From NCBI GenBank assembly GCA_023362775.1, contig JALMGJ010000002.1, positions 56,886,914 through 56,950,913 on the forward strand: a stretch of 64,000 bases of DNA. Direction: 5' to 3'. Made by a program: the position numbers and the translations under genes. This document shows, piece after piece, positions 20,837 through 29,953 of the stretch. How positions within the stretch are numbered: the first letter of the stretch is position 1; each line of letters opens with the position of its first letter. The notes beneath the pieces are model-generated. The model did no database searches, was not told the DNA's origin, and saw only the letters and a program-made list of their open reading frames with translations. Source of the stretch: Charina bottae (Eukaryota > Chordata > Lepidosauria > Squamata > Charinaidae).

Positions 20837-21186
20837 TGGGATTTTACTGGTCTGACAAGGATGTGCAAACGAGATAATGACTAACAGCTGAGACTAATTA
20901 ACTCAGGTGTTGGCTGAGCTCACCAACCTTGAGAGGTAATTGAGGTAATTGACTGCTGCTAATTAACTGCACCTGTATCTGGGTATGAGTAAGCAGAACT
21001 ATGTGTATATATACCATGGATGTGAAAGGTGGTGTGTGGGTAGTTTTTGTATGGAGTTGGTTGAGGAGTGTACTTGTAAATATTGTGTGCTGTATATATT
21101 TGAAACAACAGACTCTGTAGTTTATTACAGCAGCAGACAAGCAGATTTCTTTTGCAGCAGCAGCGGATGGTGCAACGCTCTATGCA
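20837..21186 (+). mobile_element. Probable solo LTR (350 bp) inside the Copia element
   Basis: Coding similarity to Copia stops at about 20836 and resumes at about 21190 (GASKTKRAIFVGY). The intervening sequence starts TGGGATTT and ends CTATGCA (TG...CA). It is flanked by CTCT at 20833-20836 and 21187-21190, and removing it keeps the Copia frame in register. A TATATATA box lies near 21006. The 4-bp duplication fits a Gypsy-type LTR, but four bases are weak evidence. Confidence 0.6.
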
Positions 21187-21190
21187 CTCT

Positions 21191-22060
21191 GATAAAAACA
21201 ACAGAGGAGAAAAGGAGCTTCCAAAACAAAGAGAGCAATTTTTGTTGGGTATGAACAAAGCCAAAGAAGCTACAGGTTCATTTTAGGAGATAAATTGATT
21301 ATAAGCAAGAGTGCTTCATTTGCAGAACAAAACTGGGGAAAAGTAAATTCCAGTTCTCAGGTTGATTAGAAATCAGGGCAAAGGCAAGAACTTGCTGAGA
21401 ATATTTTGCAAGATTCTTCACCAAATGAGTTCATTAAACAAGAGGAGCAAGCTGAAAATCTGTCTGATGAGGCAGATGATACTCAGGAAAGTGATGGAAA
21501 ACAGGTTGTTAATACTGTTAGCCCTGTCCTACCTCGCAGGTCACAGAGGAGTAATAAAGGTGTTCCTCCTCATGTTTTGAGGTGAATATGGTTAAAGCTT
21601 TCCACGTTTACTCTGAACCAGAGTCTTTACAGCAAATAAATGATATGCCACCTGAGATTGCAAACTGCTGGTATGATGCAATGCAACAGGAATTAGGCTC
21701 CTTAAAAGGAAATAAAACTTGGAAATTAGTCAATCTACCTCCCAATGAATGCTGTCTGGGTTGTAGATGGGTCTTCAAACTAAAAAAATATGCTAATTGG
21801 AAAATTCAAAAATACAAAACAAGTTTATTTGCTAAAGGATTTTCTCAAAGAAAACATTTAGACTTTGACAAAACCTTTGCACCTGTTACAAAGGGTGAAT
21901 CAATCAGATTGTTGCTGAAGGTTGCTGCACTAAAAGGGATCTCAGTTCATCATTATGATATTCAAACTGCATTTTTGTATGGTGAGTTAGACCAAAAATT
22001 GTACATGCAACAACTGCCTGGTTTTCAACGAGGTAAAAATTATCAGGAGTCAACTCAGCA
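21191..22060 (+). pseudogene. Copia linker and reverse transcriptase N-terminal part
   Basis: It resumes with RAIFVGYEQSQRSYRFIL and a variable linker. The Copia RT proper follows at 21582: WYDAMQQELGSLKGNKTWKLV, then GCRWVFKLKKYANWKIQKYK, LFAKGFSQRKHLDFDKTFAPV, and HHYDIQTAFLYGELDQKLYM (motif A Asp). The frame loses similarity after QLPGFQRGKNY at about 22050. The YVDD box and RNase H are therefore absent and the element is truncated. Confidence 0.85.
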
Positions 22061-22596
22061 TTGTCTCATAAGCATAATAGGGGGTCTTTCTAGTAAACGC
22101 ATCTCTTTTGTGCTTGTGGGATGTTACTTGGTCACCTGATTTCTTCTTCCTCCTTCTTATTGGTTTGTGGGATTAACGTTCTCCATTATGCTTGGGCACA
22201 GCTGCAAGCAGGAGGGCTGCACCATGCAGCTCTCCTCCATTACACCTTGCTTGCACACAGATCTACTATGAATCTTCTTGTAAAAAAAAAAGCAGTGTGA
22301 TGTCAGAAAACCCTATGAGTTGATGGAGAAAAAAACTGTCAAAGAATATTACGAGAAAAGCCAGAAACAAAACTCAATATTTGCATCATAATAATGAATC
22401 GCTCTGGACAGTCTGAACAAGCAGTGAGTGTTCTTCCAGATGTGAAAGTATTAAAAAAGGATAAATAAACAACACATATTTAGCAGCTGACAGTAAAGAA
22501 ACCTTACTTCAAACAGCTAAACAAGCAGGGTTCCATCTCTTTCTTTCCCAAAGTCATCTTGGGTATTGACATATGTAAGTATGAACAGAGAATGTC

Positions 22597-22655
22597 TGTA
22601 TTGGATTAGATGATCTCTAAGGTCCCTTTGAATTGTATGATTCTATGATAATGTT
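22597..22655 (+). repeat. CR1 LINE 3' end fragment
   Basis: GGATTAGATGATCTCTAAGG followed by TCCCTTTGAATTGTATGATT and CTATGATA is the conserved 3' end of amniote CR1 elements (consensus GATGATCTCTAAGGTCCCTT and ATTCTATGA repeats). Confidence 0.8.
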
Positions 22656-24109
22656 GAATACATCCATCTTTGGACAATACGCAAGAACAGGGAACAGTAT
22701 GTGACATCAGTATTGAATTTATGGTAAGTCAACTTTTATATTGAGCAATTGTATTTCTAGCCTATACCAATAACATATGTTTATGATATAGTTGGCTTGC
22801 CTCACATTAACCTTCTTAATGATCCCACCCTGCAGGATTTCCCTGCTGATTACAGTATCAGTGTTGGGAATGAAATCAGTTAAATAAAAGTGTTCACTTT
22901 TCCCAAGCTCCTATACACCATCAAAGGCTCAGTTCACACAACATGCCAAATCGTAATAACAGACTGATCCTGATTCATCACCTCTCCTTAGTGCAGTGTG
23001 GCAATAAGATACATTAGCCCAAGATGTGAACCCAGATTTTGTGTTTTGTAAACCATATAGGAAGTTAGAGATGAACTCTGACACCTTGATCAAGAAACCA
23101 TGGCTTAGCTTAAAACAATCTGTGTATCCAGCTATTGAGTGAGGAAGTTGCCTTACAGAAGTCGATCCAGTTCCATTTGTCTACTCTGATTGGCACTGAC
23201 TTTCAGATTATTAGACAATGGTCACTCTGACAGCAGATAAAATTGAGCTGACAAGGTGTTGTAAATCAAAGTTCATGAACATTGTAAACCCTCAGAATTT
23301 TTTTCTGAAAAGGGACTGACAGCTATTGTTCGGTACACTGAGGTTAGACCAATATATTTTCATTCATCCCCAGTTGTTCCTTGCTTCATGCAGGTGAAAA
23401 GATAAATACATGCTTTCCCAAAATAAAATCAAACTCACTCCAGGTATCCAGAATATTTGTACATAATATTCCTTTAAAGAAATAACCAGTGCCTGTGTTT
23501 TAGGCATTATGTTCTTCCGCAGGGAACCCTCAAAGAAGAAAAAAAGAAGCGTTTTGTGTCATAGCCTGAAATTTCTATCTCTGTGATCAGCAGCAATTTG
23601 GCTCACAACAGAAAGAGGCAGAAGTAGGTGAGTGGATGTTGCAGAAAATACAAGAAACGATGCAGGAAAACAGATTAGAAAATCATGTGTGGGTGATTCA
23701 AAGACCAAGGAAGCCAAATCTGAGATATCTGTATGTACAATAAACACTGCTCAGGGCAGATGTTGGGATCTCTTCCTTTTATCCCTCAACGGAGCAAGGG
23801 AATGATACCAAACTTACCATCTATCTGCCTGATCTCCTCATATTTAGCTGCTGGAAGATGATTATTTTTTTCTCCAGCTGACTCACATTGGTTGTCAAAG
23901 CCAGACTGTGGGGAAAAGAATTAAAGCAGAAGAATATAGTGTGATAAGCTCATGCAAGGTCAATTTTATTGGAGATAATACTATATGCCGCAATGAATGA
24001 TAATAGTAGACCCAAATCCTTACTTTATAGCTAAGCCAGTGGGTGTTTCTTTAGAAAATATGCAGTGGTTTTTCTCAGATAGAGGGTAACAAATGGATTT
24101 AGAAGACAG

Positions 24110-24265
24110 GACTCACACAATGCATGGGACTCTATTCTGGTTTGTGTTGAATGAGTCTAGCCATTACATTGTAAACCATGGTTTATGGCTTTAGTGTGTC
24201 ATACAAAAGAAGTCAATTGTAGTTTATGTAATAAACCATTATTAAACAGCATGACCCTATTTTGT
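24110..24265. repeat. Palindromic TAAACCATGGTTTA repeat (MITE-like)
   Basis: The self-complementary core TAAACCATGGTTTA at 24172-24185 is surrounded by inverted short blocks (GACTCACACAATGC, and TTAGTGTGTCATAC). Similar AAACCATG blocks recur near 23050-23110 and 38110-38240, in a region that also has TTCACACAACATGC at 22929. This suggests a short, old, non-autonomous DNA-transposon family, but I cannot name it. Confidence 0.4.
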
Positions 24266-25554
24266 ACATAATTTACAATCTATGTGGATGTTCTTCCCAC
24301 TTCTGATGCAGAAATTTGGTCCCCAAATTGAATACCTCAGAAGCAGAAGGTACGAAGGTAATCTATCTCCATGCGACTGACTTTCTACCTTTATGAAGGT
24401 TTATGTTTATTGTATTTTTTTGGCTTAAAAGGGAAGAGCTGTTGTCCAAACAGCCTACTCATGTTTTTAACTCCTTGCTTGCTGGTCCTATTTAAAGATG
24501 CTGACAAAACTCAAACATTTTGAAAAATACCAGGTGCCAGGTGGAAAGTCATATTTTCATGATTCCTATCTCAAAATAGTAGTAAATTACCTGATCATGT
24601 TACTGCCAAGTAGGTCTCTGAAGGATTCAAGGAGGGGAACTCATGGTTGCATGCAGCTCCAAGCCCACAGTTGCTCATTTTAATGAGAAGCTTCCACATA
24701 GATAGTTATACATACACACGCAACTCAGAACTGGTAATCCTCACAAAGGTAGCAATTGTCATTGCTACAAGTATGTGCTCCTTCCTTCCTTCCTTCCTTC
24801 CATCCATCCAGTTCTAGGCAGTTTGGGGAGTGAAAGGACAAAAAAAATCTACATCTAGTTTCCAGACCAAAAAATATTGGAAATATGTTTTGACTGCAGT
24901 ACAGCCACTGGACATTAATTGTGTATATGAATACAATATTTAGATAAGTCCCATCATATTTGTTTACCCAGGAAGAAGGAAATGAATCACAAAGCTCTGT
25001 TTTCTTTCCTTTTATCACGTTCAACCTTCTCTTGCTAAAATACCTGCTATTTCACTGGATTCTTAGACATGGTAGTACCCCAGAATAGGCTTTCTGATAT
25101 CTTTGGATATGCAACTGGGGGCAGGAGGAAGGGAATGCAAGTGTAACACCATTAGTAACTGACATGTTCATTCAGAAGCGACATGTTTACAATAGGCCTT
25201 GACTAAGCATCCTTCTGGACTTTGACTTAAAAAGCTGCCAAGAAATCAACATACTTTTTCCCATGGCACATATTGCTGCAATAAGACAAACGAAAAACAA
25301 TAGGTGCAAGTCCTGTTACTATGACAACTTGCCTTTTAGACTGGACTCATCCCCTCTCTTGAATCCTGACTTTCAAGCTTTGTGAAGGTATTTTGTCTTG
25401 CCCCATTCCCCCCCTCCCGCTTTACTTAGGCCTACAACCTCAATACGTGGTGTTGATGGATGCATAAAACAATACTAACTACCTTCATCACCATAGAAAC
25501 ATAGGCTTGGAACAGTTTACTTGGATGGAAATTTAGAAGGCAGAAACACCATGA

Positions 25555-27540
25555 AAGGATATGTACAACGGACTGTCTCCCCTCCCCTTAAGTCCTGCTA
25601 TGCTGCCTCATTGTGGCGACAGGGGTTCCTGGGAGGGATGAGGGAAGAACACCAGGAGTGTGAGCCAAGAGTATATATTCCCACAGGATCACCCAAGGTG
25701 TGAAGATCATCCCAGCTGCCCAGTTAAAGCAAGCAGGCACCCATATTGGGCAGTAGTGATACAGGAAGATGTTGGAGGCAGATGACAACTTTAACGACAA
25801 AGGCAAAGGCACAATTTCGTACTGTGTGAGAGAAGGCAATGGTAACCCATTCTGAATTTTACCAAGAAAACCACATGGACAGAAAATATAAAATGATTGA
25901 TGATATAGTGCTGGATGATGGCCCCCTTGTGTTAGATGTCACTCAATGTACTACTGAGGAAGAGCTGAGTATCTTTTGGAATATTAATGGTGTTCATGAC
26001 ATGGCTAAATTAAAGCCTCTGCTGATGTTGTCAAGCAGGTAAAGAAAGTCTGATACTGCAAAGACAGAGTTACAGTTGGAATATGAAATGTCTGAAGCAT
26101 GAATGTGGGAAAACTCATTGCAGTGAATGATGAAATGAATCAACTAAACATTGACATCTTAGGCATCAAGAAATTGAAATGGACTGGAATTAGATGTTTT
26201 CAGTCAAAAGATCACTCTGTTTACTACTCAGGACACACAAAAACAATGTTGCTTTCATAGTCAGGAAGGATATCACAAGGACAGTACTTGACTACAATGC
26301 AATAAATGACTGAATATCAATTAGAATCATAGCAAACCCTTTAATATGATGGTCATCCAAGTTTATGTTACAACCACTGATGCATAAGAAGAGGAGGTTG
26401 ATGAGTTTTATGATAAAGATCAATTTGAAAGGACAGAACATGCAAGCCAGATATGCTGCTTGTGGTTGGAGACTGGAATGCCATGTTGGAAATATTAAGG
26501 GGGAAAATGTAGTTGGAATATATGGGTTAGGAAACCAAAATGAAGCAGAAGGATAACTTATAAATTTCTTCCAGTGATCATGATTTGCAAACTTTCCTGC
26601 CAGCTTCCCACAAGCAAAGACAATGGGGACGCCAGTAGGAAGTCAGAAGTTGCAGTCATGTGAGGTCCTCGCTTAACCACCCACAGTGATTCTCTTAACA
26701 ATGGTAACCGAGGACTGCTGGAACTGCTGTCGTTAAGTGGCATGATCATGTGATGTCACGCTTTATGACTGAATCATTTAGCAAAAGAAATTCTGGTCTC
26801 AGTTACTGTAGTTAAGCAAGGACTACTTATACATTATTGGTACAAGGAGGTGGAAGAGCTCAGTTATAGCAGCAAAGATGTGGCCAGGAGCTGGCTGTAG
26901 GACAGATAATGAATTACACATGTGCAAGTTCCAAGTTAAGCTAAAGTGGAAGAAAAAAGCCGACCAGTTTCCACAATACGATATTGAGCATAAATCCACC
27001 ATTTTCAAGGAGAACATCAGGAATTGCTTTGAACTCTTGACTCTCATTAATTGGGAACCAGAGGAACTGTGGAATGAAATAAAAGAACTTGCTAAGAATG
27101 TACTATCTGAAAAGAGACTGCTAAATAATTAAGAAAGAAGAAGAAAGTTGGATGTCAGAACAAAAGGTGGAAATTGCCAAGAAGAGAAGAGAAGCCAAAG
27201 CCAAAAAGACAAAGATCGCAGGAAGAAACTTAACAAAGAATTTTATTTTAGAGAGCTTTTATAGGAGACAAAAAGTAGTATTACAACATAACCTGACATC
27301 AAAGATTGAAACAGACATGGAAAAATGAGGAAAACATCCTAAAAGACCTCTGAAATTAGAAGGGGTTCCAACCTCGAATTCATATACCAAAGGATGCCAA
27401 TGGATAAATAGTGTCTCATTCTAGGAAGTTCAAAAAGATGGAAGATGTATACTTAAATACTTTACAAATGTAGAAATGTTAACATCCAAGCTATCTTAGA
27501 AGATATTCTCTGCTTACAAGGACCTCTAGTACTAGATTTT
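25555..27540 (+). pseudogene. Decayed RTE LINE, 5' UTR and endonuclease half
   Basis: The start (GCTATGCTGCCTCATTGTGG, then TTCCTGGGAGGGATGA) matches the start of the copy at 60116. Broken endonuclease motifs follow: LNIDILGIKKLKWTGI near 26145, YVTTTDA near 26365, and GDWNAMLEI near 26470, then an EELWNEIKELAKN block near 27060. Many stops. It has lost RT and ends at about 27540 where minus-strand RTE tail sequence starts. It contains the MITE-like insertion at 26590-26834. Confidence 0.7.
26590..26834 (-). repeat. MITE-like repeat inserted in RTE (same family as 11175-11520)
   Basis: The right end GTTAAGCAAGGACTACTTAT is the approximate reverse complement of the left end of the copy at 11175. 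The inner part carries the same GTTAAGTGGCATGATCATGT-type blocks. It interrupts the RTE, whose sequence resumes at CATTATTGGTACAAGG (compare 60583). Confidence 0.5.
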
Positions 27541-28106
27541 TTAATTGATTATGTGCCATCAAGTTATTTTCAACTCCTAGCAACCACATAGGTAGATTTT
27601 CTCTATGATGATCTATCCCTAACCTGGTCTTCCAACAGTGCACTCATCACCACTGTAACTGAGTCCATCCACCTTGCTGCTGGTCATCCTCTTCTTATCT
27701 TTCCTTCTACCTTTCCCAGCATTGGAGCCTTTTCCAGAGAGCTAGGACTTTGCATAATGTGCCTGAAGTAGGATAATTTGGATTGACTGATTATGTGGCA
27801 TCAAGTTGTTTTTGACTCCTAGCGACCACAGATAGATTTTCTCCATGATGATCTGTCCCTAACCTGGTCTTTCAAGTCTTCTAACAGTGCACTCATCACC
27901 ACTGTAACTAAGTCCATCTACCTTGCTGCCCATCATCTTCTCCTTCCCTTCCCTTCCCTTCCCTTCCCTTCCCTTCTTCTTCAACGTCCAACTGTTGCCT
28001 CCGTCGAGTGTCACAGGGAATACCATGGCTTGCACGATTCTGATCTCTGTAGGTATAGACATTCATGGCATTTGAATATCTTTTCCAAGGCCTTAATGGT
28101 TCCTCT
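27541..28106 (-). mobile_element. RTE 3' ends, two copies in tandem
   Basis: 27543-27784 and 27785-28106 both begin with the same RTE 3' terminus (minus strand; plus-strand reading GATTATGTGCCATCAAGTT). Both continue through the same AACCTGGTCTT and CTTGCTGC blocks. The second reaches further, past GGCTTGCACGATTCTGATC, and holds a (CCCTT)n run at 27945-27974. Both match the 3' region at 4553-5100. Confidence 0.8.
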
Positions 28107-28230
28107 CTCCAGCAAAGGAGATCGTTACCTTGTCATGGTGCTGGAGCTTGAGCACCTCAATGACACCATGAGCTAAACTGTGAAGGGACACCCAAGAGAG
28201 GAAGAGTCATGGTCAGAGTGAAAGCCTTGC
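28107..28230 (+). mobile_element. RTE/BovB-type 5' end fragment with HDV-like ribozyme head
   Basis: The fragment begins immediately after the minus-strand RTE tail and matches the BovB 5' UTR (CACCATGAGCTAAACTGTGA and AGGGACACCCAAGA correspond to 17255 onward). Its first 40 bases fold as HDV-type P1 (CTCCAGC 28107-28113 with GCTGGAG 28140-28146) and P3 (ACC 28127-28129 with GGT 28137-28139, loop TTGTCAT). The rest of the element is gone after about 28230. Confidence 0.65.
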
Positions 28231-28790
28231 CTGAAACAATTGAATTCTCCTGCTGTCCAAACAGAAAGTCAGGAGGCGATGGGCTCCTAACCAAGAGGAG
28301 ATGAGCTAATCTCAATCTGTAGAAGTCATCATGTGAGTTTGCTGCAGAATTATGTCAGGGTAAAAGGAAAACATTACTTTGAAAGGAACAACTAAGGATA
28401 ACTTAAGTCTTCTTCTATTATGGGCTGGGGACCAGATATCATCAGGACATGGTATGAAAAAACCTCTTTTCCATGTTTGAATGGTTAGGTGCAAATAAAG
28501 AAAAGCTCTATCTCTTCCAAGAGGACACTGAGTATAATTATGATATACCACAAATTGTTACTAGGAAAATATGTGGATAGGTAGTGAATATGAACTTCTG
28601 CAATGTCTTGACTGACCCTCATGTTATTAAAATATGCTTTCTTTTCACATTTTCTCCCAGAAAATCTTACTGGTTTAACCCACCTATTAGTAGTTTTTGC
28701 CTACAGACATGCCTAAGTATGAAAAAAAAATCAGACAGAAGGCATTCAGAAGAAATTATGACATTTTCCCCAGAAAATTAAGGTGAAGAT
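28231..28790. other. No gene recognised
   Basis: Unassigned sequence between an RTE fragment and a SINE; no supported frame. Confidence 0.5.
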
Positions 28791-28802
28791 ATATACTATT
28801 AT

Positions 28803-29126
28803 GTAGGGGTGCGATGGCTCAGTGGTTTAGACACCAGGCTTGTCGATCGGAAGGTCACAAGTTTGGAGGCTCGAGACCCTAGCCCCGCATGACGGAGTGA
28901 GCTCCCGCACTCTCCCCAGCTCTTGCCAACCTAGCAATTCGAAAGCATGCAAATGCAAGTAGATGAATAGGTACCACTTTGGTGGGTAGGTAACAGTATT
29001 CCGCGTGCGTCATGCCGGCCACATGACCGCGGAAACGTCTTTGGACAGCGCTGGCTCTTTGGCTAAGAAATGGAGATGAGCACCACCCCCTAGAGTCAGA
29101 CACGACTGTGCAGGGGAAAACCAAAC
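28803..29126 (+). mobile_element. Sauria-type SINE with 12-bp TSD
   Basis: The tRNA-like head is GATGGCTCAGTGGTTTAGAC (A-box region), with a degenerate B box around GTTTGGAGGCTCGAGACCC. The same body as the other two copies follows (AATTCGAAAGCATGC, AGGTACCACTTTGG), then the tail TAGAGTCAGACACGACTGTG shared with BovB. ATATACTATTAT at 28791-28802 and 29127-29138 is the target duplication. The usual ACCTTT tail is replaced by a short AAAACC run. Confidence 0.85.
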
Positions 29127-29138
29127 ATATACTATTAT

Positions 29139-29784
29139 ATATTCTCCTATGTGGTTATTTTTCTTTAAACTAATGCAGTTTCCCAAGACAAATCAAATAT
29201 TGTGGATTTCATTGTTTTCATGACAAGATAAATTAGTAAATCACTTGAGACCAAGAAAAGTAATGAGCCTACCAGCCTTTGACTTGAAAGTATCTATCTC
29301 TTTTAATTACAAGTGGGTTATTCCCATGTTAGCCTTGCCACCCTAGTGTGGGTTTTTCAGCCAAATGATTCTCTGATGTATGGATTAGGGAATCAGGCTG
29401 CAAAAACTGTGAAGTGGGTTGTTGAATTACATGCATCAATAACATTTATGTGACTCAGATAAGTGAGAGAGTAGATTTTCCAAATCTATTGCAATTGATA
29501 AGTAAGCTCTTACAGATCTCAGAGAGGCTTGAATTTCACTTCACACAAAGTGAGATTAAACATTAAAGACCTGAAATTCTATGAACAGTATTAAGGTATC
29601 AAGTTCTAATTAAGAGGCATGTACAGGATCATACTGTTTTCATTCTAGATTAATTGAACTTGAAGGAAAATCAGGTCATCCTTTTCCCCCCCACAAAAGG
29701 CATTAATAATGTTAAAATAATAATTTCAACAGTTTAATTCAGATGGGTTATCCTGTTAATTCCTAATGCTTTTTAAATTTTCAT
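29139..29784. other. No gene recognised
   Basis: AT-rich sequence between SINE and BovB insertions. Confidence 0.5.
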
Positions 29785-29796
29785 AATCAGAGCATT

Positions 29797-29903
29797 CCCC
29801 TTCATGGATCACTGCCTTGTCGTGGCGAAGGGGCTTGCGTAACTCAATGAAGTCAGGTCAAGAAGAACAGGTCATGATGGAGAGTTCTGACAAAACGTGG
29901 TCC
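29797..29903 (+). ncRNA. Candidate HDV-like self-cleaving ribozyme at BovB 5' end
   Basis: P1 pairs CCCCTTC (29797-29803) with GAAGGGG (29827-29833). P3 pairs GCC (29814-29816) with GGC (29824-29826) across the loop TTGTCGT, and P1' follows P3' without a gap, as in HDV. P2 can pair GGATCAC (29806-29812) with GTGGTCC (29897-29903) with one G-U pair. The sequence just before P2' is GACAAAAC, where C at 29891 would be the catalytic cytosine. P4 would occupy 29834-29890 (for example AGAAC with GTTCT). Cleavage would fall before 29797, exactly the element boundary set by the target duplication. HDV-like ribozymes are known at the 5' ends of R2 and some RTE elements. Activity here is inferred. Confidence 0.65.
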
Positions 29904-29953
29904 ACTGGAGGAGGAAATGGCAAACCACTCCAGTATCCTTGCCAAGAAAACCC

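Larger units (their letters stand above)
15177..22060 (+). mobile_element. Ty1/Copia retrotransposon, nested insertions, 3' truncated
   Basis: The order 5' LTR, primer binding site, gag, protease, integrase, RT defines Ty1/Copia, where integrase precedes RT (the reverse of Ty3/Gypsy). It is interrupted by a BovB LINE (17240-20421) and a solo LTR (20837-21186). It is truncated inside the RT at about 22060, with no RNase H and no 3' LTR. A solo LTR of the same family lies at 40906-41433. Several stops and a frameshift near 16640-16670 make it inactive, although long coding stretches survive. Confidence 0.9.
22061..25554. other. No gene; short repeat relics only
   Basis: I see a CR1 tail at 22597-22655 and three related AAACCATGG-type pieces (see separate entries). 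There is a (CTTC)n run at 24781-24801. No open frame here has a recognisable domain. Confidence 0.5.

Noticed and set aside
25555..25690. Third HDV-like ribozyme at the start of the decayed RTE
   Set aside because: A P3-like GCC/GGC with a 7-base loop and a following GACAGGGG are visible, but I could not find a properly placed 5' P1 strand, so I do not claim it.
29897..29953. Extended BovB ORF start at 29897
   Set aside because: The codon there is GTG, and it lies in the putative ribozyme P2' strand; ATG 29954 aligns with the start in the other copy.
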